Source of the DNA: Amyelois transitella | Taxonomy: Eukaryota > Arthropoda > Insecta > Lepidoptera > Pyralidae | Assembly: GCF_032362555.1 (NCBI RefSeq) | Contig: NC_083507.1 | Location: 9,241,001-9,305,000 of the forward strand | Length of the DNA: 64,000 nucleotides | Direction: 5' to 3' | Position numbers and translations under genes: made by a program | Notes under the pieces: generated by a model | What the model saw: only the letters and a program-made list of their open reading frames with translations | Told to the model about the DNA's origin: nothing | The model's database searches: none | Shown here: positions 38,101 through 56,500 of the stretch, in pieces | Layout of the letters: every line of letters begins with the position of its first letter | Position numbering within the stretch: position 1 is the first letter of the stretch

Positions 38101-40299
38101 GTATATTACACTAATTGTATCATCCACTTATCTCCTGTTATTAAGGTTACAGCTTAATTATTAGTTTTCATAAAGAAAAGATATTGAAGCTGTCCTTAAA
38201 ATACTATCTAAGTAATTAGTACTTTTAATATAAATTGGCAGAACCTTTCACGCACTATATGGACTCGATGCACAGGGCATTTGTCTTGCACAAATGATAT
38301 TGTTGGTATATCATCAATCGGATAAATACACCGCACAGTTGGTAACATGGTTTCTTCCAGCACTTGCACATAATGAGTAGCTGTAGCGCGTCCTGCTATC
38401 CACACCTGTTCCCCAGGTCCAGCAGCACTCATCCAGCCCCACATATTTACAGAGATGTGTCCAGACTCCATATTCGGCACAATATTTTTTTCTTCATACC
38501 GAGTTGCATTTCTTCGCCATAAATAAATGAAGTCTACCGTGTTGTGATGACATAAAATAAACGAACTTTTCGTCCGTAAATATCGCTTTTTTCCAGTCAA
38601 AATCCAAATACTGCCGAGCAAATTCTAAACGTTTTTGCTTATTTATTTCTGATAAATACGGCTTTCTTGCTGGCTGTCTGTGGTGTAGTCCCTCACGGTG
38701 CAAACACAAAACAGTAACCACTGAAGTGTCGAACTGTTCCGCAAATATTCTGGTCGGTATGAAGCCATTATTTTCGTACTATTCCACCATGGATCTCCGC
38801 TGTGTGGCGTGTCGCTGTGTTGATTAGCGGACGACTTTTTTTTTCACTACCCTCTTCTTGATGGCGGGTTACCCAACTTGTTGTTTATTGTGTTATTTGT
38901 GTGAATGTGTGAGTGATAGCAGCGGTGCAAGCTATAAAGTTTTGCGAACTATGACTGCAATTATGAACGCGACCGTACATGCAATTACGCTGCAGGGTGT
39001 AATTATTTAATATAAAAACATCCTTACGTGATATTTTTGGATAGTTCTTTGTAAGTATGAGTGTTGCTAAAACAGTTTATAATGCTAGTATTTTGTCAAA
39101 TATTTAACTTTTAATAAATTTTGTTTTTAATTTACTATTTAATCTGTCTATGTTAACTCTATTTTTAAATCTATGTTCATTCTTTTATCTCTCCCAGGTG
39201 GACAGTGTATGCGGCCAGTCCTCGTCCCGCTACATGCGCGACATCTGCGAGACGGTGTGTGAGGAGCTGGCGAGGCTCGCGTGCGGGGCGCCGGCGCGCT
39301 CGCGGGCCGCCGCCTTCCAGGCGAGGCTGGAGTACACGCTGCTACATGCGGCTTGTGCCAACCATCTCACTAGGAAAGCCGAGTGAGTATTTTTAAAGTC
39401 ATTTTGTAACTGCATATTTATTAGACCCAATCGGCGGTCGCTAAGCTCCAATTAAAATAAGTAAAAAAAGGCGCAGTTTCAAATGAATACCAATGACTTT
39501 TTCTGAGTTACCTTATGTAAAATAGTTGGTTTGCCAACCATTGCTCTCAAGATGAGGTAAAACGTGAGGAAACCTGCACATTCCGAATTCGTAACTATGA
39601 TACAATATGGGTTAAGTTCCCCTGCAAACAGTAAGTCAGGGTAGGCAGAGTTGTTAATTGGTTTAAAGTTGACCAATTTCTAGTGGTAGTTATTACTAGA
39701 TATTTTCTCTTTTGTTAATTAGTATTTTTAATTTGATTGTGACTGTTACCTTGTCCCCAGAAATTATCTAATGGAGGCGCTTGCAAGAATCCCGCCTTTA
39801 GACTCGGAAGAAGATAAAAAGTAAGCATAAATTATAGATTAAATATAAGCGTTCACTTCTTGTGGGGCTATTAAATTCGGAGTGGAGTACGCTCGTGGCT
39901 CCATCGCCTTAAGGGAAATATTTCGGGAAACCCTCTCTTAGCGCAACACTAGATTACATAAGGAACCTACATGCCATATTTAAAATCTCCAGACCATGTG
40001 GTTTGGGCTCAGGGTTGATATATCAATCAATCAGCTAGTCAGTGTCCTCTTCATATACTTACATTTCTTTATTTTTATATACTACTCATACACGTAGTCA
40101 ACTCTCTTCTCATACAAGTCCAAACGCATAATAAAACACATCAAATCTAATGACGCAAAAGATAAATATTTTATCCCGTTCCAGAACTATTCAGTATATT
40201 TTTTCTTGTTTTAGGCGAATGGATAGCCTATTAGAAGGCTTCAAGAAAAGAATGGAGCTGCAACTAGTGAGCCTTAACTGCAATATGGAGACTGTGTAA
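29106..40299 (+). CDS. Sec5: exocyst complex subunit Sec5 / EXOC2
   Basis: Sec5 is a subunit of the exocyst, which tethers secretory vesicles to the plasma membrane; its N-terminal IPT/TIG domain binds active RalA. Seventeen exons: 29106-29214, 29594-29746, 30273-30465, 30822-30933, 31387-31546, 31743-31957, 32288-32403, 32481-32617, 32786-32970, 33328-33495, 33733-33885, 34254-34448, 35302-35468, 35903-36134, 39198-39382, 39761-39820 and 40215-40299. They sum to 2625 nt, 874 aa; family members have about 890-925. The start [20 protein letters not shown] is the classic IPT opening, followed by [18 protein letters not shown]. The helical body has coiled-coil-prone segments such as [20 protein letters not shown]. 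It ends [18 protein letters not shown]. Exon 9 is followed by a tandem copy of its own end, and the 36134-39198 intron hosts a Tc1-like relic. An AATAAA lies at 40626. Confidence 0.96.
29978..30162 (+). repeat. decayed SINE fragment in Sec5 intron
   Basis: Scattered matches to the window's SINE: 'ctctccatctctttt', 'aacttgggattctgattt', 'tgaagactttgtctatctc' and a 'gtatgtatgta' tail. It is strongly diverged, so it is older than copies A and B. Confidence 0.5.
31150..31365. other. GC-rich island of unknown origin in Sec5 intron
   Basis: A segment with CG-rich words ('gacgcgcgttc', 'ctcgtcgcgtttctcgctcc') stands out from the AT-rich intron just before the exon at 31387. It has no coding frame that fits Sec5. 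It may be part of a mobile element. Confidence 0.35.
32040..32240. repeat. LINE 3'-tail related repeat in Sec5 intron
   Basis: Words such as 'tgcatgcttcttttgcttcatccacattt' in shortened form, 'actcctgatcgacctttcgcc' and 'ggccttccctttctaac' parallel the tails at 130-350 and 56790-56985. It lies in the intron before the exon at 32288. Confidence 0.5.
32891..33123 (+). repeat. 107-bp exact tandem duplication of exon end plus splice donor (Sec5 exon 9)
   Basis: 32891-32997 and 33017-33123 are identical. Each contains the last 80 bp of exon 9 coding for [14 protein letters not shown] and what follows, the CTCAAG|GTCAGT donor, and 27 bp of intron. The 19-bp spacer (AGAGTAGCGTCCGCTCAGAC form) resembles the exon stretch at 32826-32844, so the copied unit probably began near 32820 and then lost about 45 bp. 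The period is 126 bp. Read-through from the first copy into the second meets a stop at 32986-32988. Confidence 0.85.
34640..35140. repeat. degraded dispersed repeats in Sec5 intron
   Basis: 'gcccgcggctcttcgcgcctgt' near 34670 and 'acgtaacagacaggcagacaaaa' near 35117 are edge phrases of common lepidopteran interspersed repeats. The middle is AT-rich and has no reading frame. Confidence 0.4.
35684..35762 (+). repeat. SINE fragment (middle part)
   Basis: 'ggcgatgggctagcaa', 'aatatttgaaccgcaattct' and 'cagctgaccgtgga' match the central part of the window's SINE. It lies in the Sec5 intron before the exon at 35903. Confidence 0.6.
37048..37313 (+). mobile_element. SINE copy C with short target duplication (Sec5 intron)
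   Basis: A near full-length copy starting GTGCCGTGTAGTTCCCGG and running to the 'agcaagggtagac' end. The direct repeat CTAGATGT at 37048-37055 and 37306-37313 flanks it, with its last two bases shared with the element start. Confidence 0.78.
38210..38840 (-). pseudogene. Tc1/mariner-type transposase relic inside Sec5 intron
   Basis: On the minus strand the frames read [20 protein letters not shown] (helix-turn-helix region), [35 protein letters not shown] with the first catalytic Asp, then in a second frame [36 protein letters not shown] and [18 protein letters not shown] with the second Asp. The expected third acidic residue block is missing. At least one in-frame stop (near 38781) and one frameshift (near 38510) break it. 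No terminal inverted repeats were seen. It lies antisense to Sec5 and is a plain DNA transposon fossil. Confidence 0.85.
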
Positions 40300-40625
40300 T
40301 ATATTTTATAATTAAAGTTAGTTATTAGTATAAATTTAAGGTTTTGAGCCCTCTGCACATATTCAACCTCTGAATAACTTATTTTGTTTGAAGAAATATA
40401 AAAGCTTTTTTCTAAAAGATCAATTCAGAATTTATTTAGAAATTGGTTGAATAAATAATTAATTTTAGCGCAGATCTCAAGGTTCGAAAATATTTTTGTA
40501 TTATATTTAATGCTTTATGTTGTTATAGCTTAAGCGAGTATTATAGTTCTACTTAAATATATGTAGCCGTTATTAATGTATGTTATTTATTGTAAATTAT
40601 TTTAAATATGAATAAGGTATTTTAA

Positions 40626-40631
40626 AATAAA
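40626..40631 (+). terminator. probable poly(A) signal of Sec5
   Basis: AATAAA lies 327 bp after the Sec5 stop codon, within an AT-rich 3' UTR. Confidence 0.55.
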
Positions 40632-40861
40632 ATATTTTTGTTAAATATTTTGTCACTACGCCTCGGCGCTCTTGTAACTCTGTAAGGAAACAAAGGAAAC
40701 ATCAGAAACGTACATATTTCTAAGAAAATATTTTGTATTTTATCGAGCTAAATAGCTGTCAAAATTAAAATAAATGGTTGGAGAAGGTATAGTTCTATGT
40801 TGATGGTAGCAGTTTCCTGCGAGTGAAATGGACTTATTTAGCTAGACTACTACTACTAGAG

Positions 40862-40960
40862 TCTATGGTGCCTGGTATTGCCGTCTTTTGATGGCGGAGC
40901 TGCGCCATGGCTGAGCCCGTGAGGTGATTTCCGTCATCCTCTTAGAGGTGCCTAGATACT
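40862..40960 (-). pseudogene. decayed copy of the ABCC terminal exon
   Basis: The stretch resembles the last exon of the ABCC gene just upstream (41097-41200). Both share the exact 14-mer AGCTGCGCCATGGC (40898-40911 and 41146-41159), flanked by matching 'tattgcc', 'ggtgatttccgtcat' versus 'ggtttccgccac', and 'gaggtgcc' versus 'gaaggcgcc'. Its frame does not continue the way the live exon does (MAQLLHQQAAQVQ). It looks like the remnant of a local duplication; the identity is modest. Confidence 0.55.
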
Positions 40961-41096
40961 TAAAGCTATGGAATGTGCTATTTTGGGAATATAGGGTCTT
41001 GCTTTGCTTTTTTTTGCGAATAGCATATTTTGATTGAGCGATATAGATGAACTGGAGCTATCTAGCCAGATGTATGTCTATGGTAGCAGATCTCTC

Positions 41097-50297
<9,201 letters not shown>

Positions 50298-50587
50298 TTT
50301 GTTTGTTATTATTTATATATTCGATAAACGTTAATGTAATGTTTTCTAATAATGAAATCGTAGTGGTCATGCATGCTGTGGTTCATTTATCCAAATCGGT
50401 TTATGTCATAATATAAAACTTTTTCAAAATACACTAAGTATATCAGAATTGTAACTAATTACCTACATAATTTTTATTCCTTCTTTTCCCTTTACGGTGT
50501 GATCAAAGCACTTTTCCGTAACTTAATATGTTATAAAATAATTTTCCGATATCTGCCCAAAATTCTTAAACTCATACCTGAAGATAT

Positions 50588-50700
50588 CCAAACAATGAAG
50601 GTAGCGAGGAAGCTGCCAACACGTTCTGTAGTAGATATAAATGGCGCATGCTTGTCTACGTGATGCCTTGTGTATGTCATGTGCCGTATCTTCATGTCTT
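50588..50700 (-). other. probable 5' UTR exon of the ABCC gene
   Basis: On the minus strand a stretch ends ATATCTTCAG at a consensus donor GTATGA (50587-50582), and a possible acceptor lies near 50345, just upstream of the ABCC ATG. It has no ATG in frame with the protein. This is inferred from splice-site shape only. Confidence 0.35.
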
Positions 50701-50845
50701 CAATGAATTACGAAATTCTTGATGATGGTTAAATAGAAACAAAAGAATTTTGAATTACTTAGGACGATTGTTATTGATGTAAATTTATATTTAACTATTC
50801 CTTCGTAATCCATTGCAAGTGTAAATATAATGAATCATACAATGC

Positions 50846-50882
50846 TATATAAAGGGAAGCATAACAAAATATTTTCATTGTT
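50846..50882 (+). promoter_or_regulatory. TATA box and initiator of the glycine-rich protein gene
   Basis: TATATAAA (50846-50853) stands 31 bp before the A of TTCATTG (A at 50877), the ideal spacing for a TATA/Inr start. That would leave a leader of only 10 nt before the ATG at 50887. It is the only clear TATA promoter in the window, suggesting strong, tissue- or stage-specific expression. Confidence 0.65.
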
Positions 50883-50886
50883 TACA

Positions 50887-51971
50887 ATGATGGCGATACT
50901 TAAATCATTTTCTTTGATTGTATTAATTTACATTACGGTAAGCTTTAGATTTCTTTGTAGCAAACTTAAGCTTAGCTTATCACGGCTTACAAATACTTAA
51001 TTAGTAGAAATAATATTCTTCAACGTGTTTCCCATCAGGTGTCCCAAAGTCAATACATAGGGAGAACTGTACGTCACTTCATGCCGACTCCAATAGAGCC
51101 CTGTTATGGCCCCAGTTCTGGTGGTACCGATGACCTCAGCGCGCTTCTGGCGCTTGCGCGAGCTTTAGAAAGCAGCCAGAACCAGAACCAACAGCAAGAA
51201 AAACAGCCACCTCAGCCACCACCTTGTACCTGCCCTAAAAGTGATGTTAATACTATAGAAATTATTGATAAATTGATTAACGCTTTAGTTTTTACTACTA
51301 CCCATTCAGGCGGGGGTGGGGGCGGGGGCAGCGGCGCAGGAGGAAGTGGTGGAGGTTTCACTTCAACTACTACTACTGGTAGTTATTCGTCTTCTTCAAA
51401 TAGCGAGGGCGTCGTTCCCGGTCTACTTGGAGGTTTGGTTGGAAGCAATGGCCAAAGTGGCTCATCATCTAATAATAATGACGGAGTCGTGGTCGCATTG
51501 CTTCGGGGCCTGCTTGGTGCGGGGGGTGGGGGGAATGATGGCGTAGTCACCAATTTACTTAGCGGATTACTTGGTAGTAGTACTGGTGGTAATGAAGGAG
51601 TAGTACCTAATTTATTAGGAGGGTTAGTAGGACCTGCTTCCGGAGGAAATGAGGGGGTAGTTCCGGGATTATTAGGAGGATTACTAGGAGGAGGCTCTTC
51701 AGGCGGAAGTAGCGGGGCAGCTGGAGGGAATAATGGGGCAGCTGGAGGGAATAATGGGGCAGCCGGGGGAAATAACGGGGCATCTGGTGGCTCATCTAAC
51801 GGAAACAGTGGTTTATTGGGTGGGCTGCTCGGAGGTGGAAATTCACCAGTCGGAGGTTTACTTGGAGGTGGCAGCAGTTCAGCGGAAGCCGCCAGTGGTG
51901 CCTCAAGTACCGCCAATAGTGGCGGTTCTGGGAGTGGTGGTGGTGGTGGGTTGCTTAATTCTGTTTTATAG
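50887..51971 (+). CDS. secreted glycine-rich repeat protein
   Basis: Two exons, 50887-50937 and 51039-51971, give 327 aa. Exon 1 codes for MMAILKSFSLIVLIYIT, and exon 2 continues VSQSQYIGRTVRH, so exon 1 is nearly all signal peptide, as is usual for insect cuticle and silk-gland secretory genes. The mature part has a Gln/Pro segment, a PPPCTCPKSD cysteine pair and a short helix IIDKLINALVF. Then comes a poly-Gly/Ser region with five units of (N/S)(D/E)GVV..LL.GL(L/V)G in 51400-51690, three AAGGNNG heptads and a GGLLGGG tail ending LLNSVL. I do not recognise the exact protein. Extracellular matrix, cuticle or silk component is the natural inference. ATG choice: two Met in a row; either gives the same secreted product. 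Confidence 0.85.
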
Positions 51972-52658
51972 TTTTTAATTCTGTTTTAATAGCATCAGTT
52001 TTCTGAAAATTATAATCGAATAGTAAAATTATTAAGGGTGTTGTTTTTTGGTGTTTTTTTCTTCGGTTGTGCGCCAATAGAGACAGTCTCGTATGTTAGG
52101 CTTTTTGATATACACACACATTTACCTAAGTGCATTGATTAAATTATTTTTCTTAAATCTTTTGGCATTTTCATTTCTAAATAATGTGAGTATGGAATGT
52201 ATAGGTACTCATATTTCACAAAGAAACTTTCAACTTTAAATTTTTCTAGAGAGGAGCTCGGGATTCGTCTGTGACTACGATTCTTTGACCTCCACAACCT
52301 TTAGAGAGGAATTTGACCTGTATTGGATTATGGTTCACATCCAGTAAGTTGATGTGTAGGTTTTCTAACGATGTTTTCTCTAATAAGGGTATTCACACTT
52401 ATATACATAAATCATACCTATGTAAGTTCCGACCAAAGTAATTGCTAAGTAGGTAGGTACATCGCGACTGAAGACTTTAAAACTGCGTCATGATTTTTAA
52501 ATCGGGCGACTTTACCATTGGACCACCGACAGTCTGGGATGTTAGTATTTACATCAAAGCAAATAAAGGCTCGACAAAAAAATTGACGAGGTATATACTT
52601 AGTTATACCATCTTCCTCAGAACTTGTCGGAAATTATAAGCATAATAAGTAGGTACAT

Positions 52659-52894
52659 AGGTAGGTTCGTTTACCTACCTCGGTATTTACACCACCTTTT
52701 CTTTAGACCACGAACATAAGTAGGTACCTATTTTGATTTCCCGCCAAAAAGTTATGGGTGCAATGTTTTTTAAACATTTTTACAAGGGCATATTTAGGAA
52801 TTTCATGTACTACACAGTTAGGTTCGTTTACCTAGCTCGATATCTACCTACCTACGCCACCATTTCTTTAGACTACGAGCATAGGTAGGTACTA
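52659..52894. repeat. imperfect direct repeat pair, about 75 bp each
   Basis: 'aggttcgtttacctacctcg' (from 52662) and 'aggttcgtttacctagctcg' (from 52820) begin two related units. Both go on through 'accaccttttctttagac' / 'gccaccatttctttagac' and end 'acataagtaggtac' / 'gcataggtaggtac'. The spacing is about 158 bp. Confidence 0.7.
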
Positions 52895-52985
52895 GAGATG
52901 GCCGAGTACTCGGTTGATACTCGGTATACGCCGTACTCGGCGGGTTTTTTGATACTCGAACTCGACCGAATAACTCGGTTTGAAA
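52893..52985. repeat. TACTCGG motif cluster
   Basis: Within about 75 bp there are five (T/A)ACTCG(G/A) words and the palindrome CCGAGTACTCGG (52902-52913). The unit starts 'tagagatggccgag', reminiscent of the ends of hAT-type insertions, but no matching far end was found. Confidence 0.5.
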
Positions 52986-53594
52986 GCAATATATTTAGGT
53001 AGATATAATAAAGTACTTTTTCAATTACTATGACGCGCAAAGTGAATTATTTGTTTGCTAACGAACAAGCAACTGGTAGGTAGTAGAAAGACGCGGGAGG
53101 AGTATATCAAATCAACGCGAACCGACCTGTCGATCGCATCGGCGCGCACCCGTTTGTACTAGTTTACGCACGCGAAATGGGTATTTGATAGAACCGAGAC
53201 GCTAGGCCGCGTACCTACTGCATATTTGGGAATTTTATTCATGATGCATGCGTTTTATGCTATAATTGACAGTGTCTATTTAAGAAATCCGTGGGTTCCG
53301 TAAACGTCGCTTGTCGACGTTGTAAGAATAGCGTCAAAAAGCTCCCCAGTACTTACTATCTGTGCGTAACAAAGACAAGCTAATCTGTCAATGTCGACCT
53401 TGACCACAACATAAAATACGTTGACATTTTAAAAGTTCAGTTGGTTTTGTTTGCTTTAGTTTTTTATTTGTAAGTTATTAATTTGGTATATTTACGGTTA
53501 TATTTGTAGTATTTTAATATTGTGTCAAAATATTTTAATATAAGAACAAGAAGTAAAGTGCTAATCATAACCCTATGATAGCATAAATGTCATC

Positions 53595-56500
53595 ATGACT
53601 ACCGAAATTGAAGCTTTGGAAACAAATGAATTTTTGAGGCGACGAAAACTGAGGCTTCAGCAGGTTTGGCTTTTTAATAACTTATGATATCATCGTCTTA
53701 TCAATTAAACAAAATTGTGCAAGTATTAAGAAGAGGGGTTTTTATTTTCGAGTGACTTTTTAGGTTAGAGAGCAGTCTAAAGATATTGCAAAAAAAATAA
53801 GACAACGCGCTAAAGGTGAAAAGTTGCGGCAAGTCGCTGAGCTCGATTCAAAGAAGGAGCAAGAGTATTTGCAACGTCAGGAGAAACTTGTTAAACGTTT
53901 AGAAATCTTGTATGCGAAAGGTGTAAAAAATATTGGATCTGGTCACAAGCAGGCCGCGGATTTGACACAAGGTAAAGTAAAATTTTAGTTGGCCCAGATT
54001 TTCAACCCACATGAGTGAAGTAAATATGCTTAGAAAAAAAAATTTCCTAGGTTCCCCAGAGAAGCCTGACTTGTCCAAGCAGCGTGGTAGAGAGGCTGTT
54101 GCTGAGCTGAGAAAAAGGAAACAGGAACTTTTAGATGAACAGAAAAAGCTCTTGGATAGGAAACTGCAAGCAAGGTTGTATCAAAATATTTCTGTAAAAT
54201 TGTCCAGTTGCATTAACATTTGTGCTTACTGTGTAGTTTATAAAGTATAAATTGGTAGATTTATAAATAATTACAGCAAGCCTTCAGATATTGTCAATAA
54301 AGCACTAGTTTTGAGACTAATTATTAAGAATTGAAATTTTATCATTCACTTATTATTTACAGGGAAGTGGCTAATGAAATCAGCAGAGAAAAGTCAACCA
54401 ATGTAGCCAACAAAATATTGACAAAAACATCCAGTGTCACTGTGAATGAGCAGCCTAAAGAAAATTGTCTAGAAGAGGCTATTGATGTGCAAAATAACAC
54501 TGAAAATGAAGTTGTGAAACAAATTGACATGGCAACTCAGTGGGAGTTCAATGTGTTGCCAAATGAGTGGGAACCAACCATACCAGCACTGTCTTTGCCA
54601 AAAGATGATAGTGAAAAAGAATCATTAAATATCAATAATACAGAAAGTAAATCTGATAAAAGTAAAAGAGTTGATTTGTTCGCTCTTAGTGAAGAGATGC
54701 CTTCAAGTTTGCGAGGGGGGTTAACTAACATACCTGAAGAGAGAGTTACTGTGAAACCCTCTTTTACCCTTGTATCTGAGTATCTACAAAACCGAGGGCT
54801 TAGATTGAGAGAACCAGACAATATAGCAAGTAAACCCCATGGAGATTTACACAGCATAAAACAGACAATAATGTGTACCAGGCCATCAAAGAATGAAGGT
54901 AATATACCCACTCATGGTTGTCATGTGCTTGATGATCAAGTAATCCCAGTACCATGTTGGCAAGCTGAACCAAATTGTCAATATTGCTCCCATAGAATTT
55001 GCCACCACTATGATGCAACAGAAATTTCAGTTACTAATTCACAAATTAACAAGATTTTTAGCTCAATTCGGTCAACTAGAGATTTGCAACCAAGTCCAGT
55101 GTTGAGGGGATCAAGTCCGTTTAGAAGGAATAAAGTTCCACACACATCGCCAGGTTACAAGTTTGCAAATTGGTTGTCATCTCACTTTTTTGCGTATTCT
55201 ACTCCCAGCTCTGTCACAGTTGCTTTGGGGCCTAGGGTCCTATAGTTAAAAGAATAGTTAACATCCATCAGTAAACAATAAATAGTTTAAAAGTACAAAT
55301 AAATAACTAAACAATCAATTTTAGTTCAATCATTTTCATACAAACATATTAGGTATCTTTATCCTTTTATCCCTGATGGTTGTTCTTTATACTAGTCATG
55401 TTTAGCTTATTAATGTAAATGGTAATATTACGTCATTATATTAGTAATCATAAAAAAAAACAACAGTTTTTGTATCATTAATTAAATTTCAGTTAAAGGA
55501 AAATCCAAGGAAAAGTCTCCGATTTCTAGTGTGTCAAGCATGATGGCAAAGAAAAATTCTGTGACCATTTACAATCATTTAACACGAGACAGCCGGCAAA
55601 TACCATGTGGTGAAGAGAGGCTTGTGGTTCATAATACCAATAAAGATGAAGACGCTTATTCCCAGGCGGTGAAGGAAAGTTCTAGCAATGACGCGAAAGA
55701 AAAAGAACATCAGCATAAGTTGCAGGAGATGAGAAGCAAAATAGCTATGGCCAAACAGAATGTCGAGAAAGAATACAATGACACATTGTCTTTTTTGAAT
55801 TCCCTGCCTAAAGAGAAAGGAAGCAAAACGGTGGTATGTAACAACATATGTACTTTTGTCTCCTGTGTTTATCATTCCCCATGTTTTATGTGTACATAAA
55901 ATGGTAATTAAATTGTATTCTTAAAAATATCTTGTATTTGTAGAAAACTGCCTATATGGATGAGCGACGTGAAAAAATGCTCAAGGACAGTCGTCAGCAA
56001 AAATTGCAGCAAGAGTATCGGAAAATAGAGAAAGAGTGCAGAAAACATGGTTCTACGGTATTTAGTGTGCATATGTCTAAATAATTTAATTTCCCATTTG
56101 AATAGTAATTTCCTAACGAATCATTTACATTTTGAGTTAAAATAAATGTTAAACACATTTTTTTTTAGGATTCGAGGAGATGTTCATCAGAAAATCGTAG
56201 ACACAAATCAAAATCCCCGGAAAACGTAAATATTGAAGAACAGGACTTCCAATATTCTTGGATGCCTGTTCCGGAAAGTGATGGAAGTCTAGCAATACAC
56301 ACCATCCCTACTACAAAGCCAAAGTCCGGGAACAGTGTAAAGTTCAGCAAAATGGATAGCTATCATGAATATAGGTCTCGCCACAAACATACGCCGCCCA
56401 CGAAAGAAAAGGAACAGGAAACTCTAAAGTCAGTCCTCATTCAAGATGGCAGTGAATCTAGTGACTCTTCATCTGATACAAGTTCTATAGAAAATATGGG

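Larger units (their letters stand above)
51972..53594. other. intergenic region with short repeats
   Basis: Between the glycine-rich gene and Ana1. It holds a pair of imperfect direct repeats and a TACTCGG cluster (listed separately), then a stretch rich in CG words (53080-53220). No exon was recognised. The last 150 bp before 53595 should contain the Ana1 leader. Confidence 0.5.

Noticed and set aside
38494-38721. Host gene in the Sec5 intron
   Set aside because: The frames are a broken Tc1/mariner transposase lacking the third catalytic region, not a host protein.
51383-51916. 177-codon Pro-rich minus-strand ORF
   Set aside because: It is the reverse-complement shadow of the glycine-rich repeats (GGN codons read back as CCN); it has no promoter or splice context of its own.
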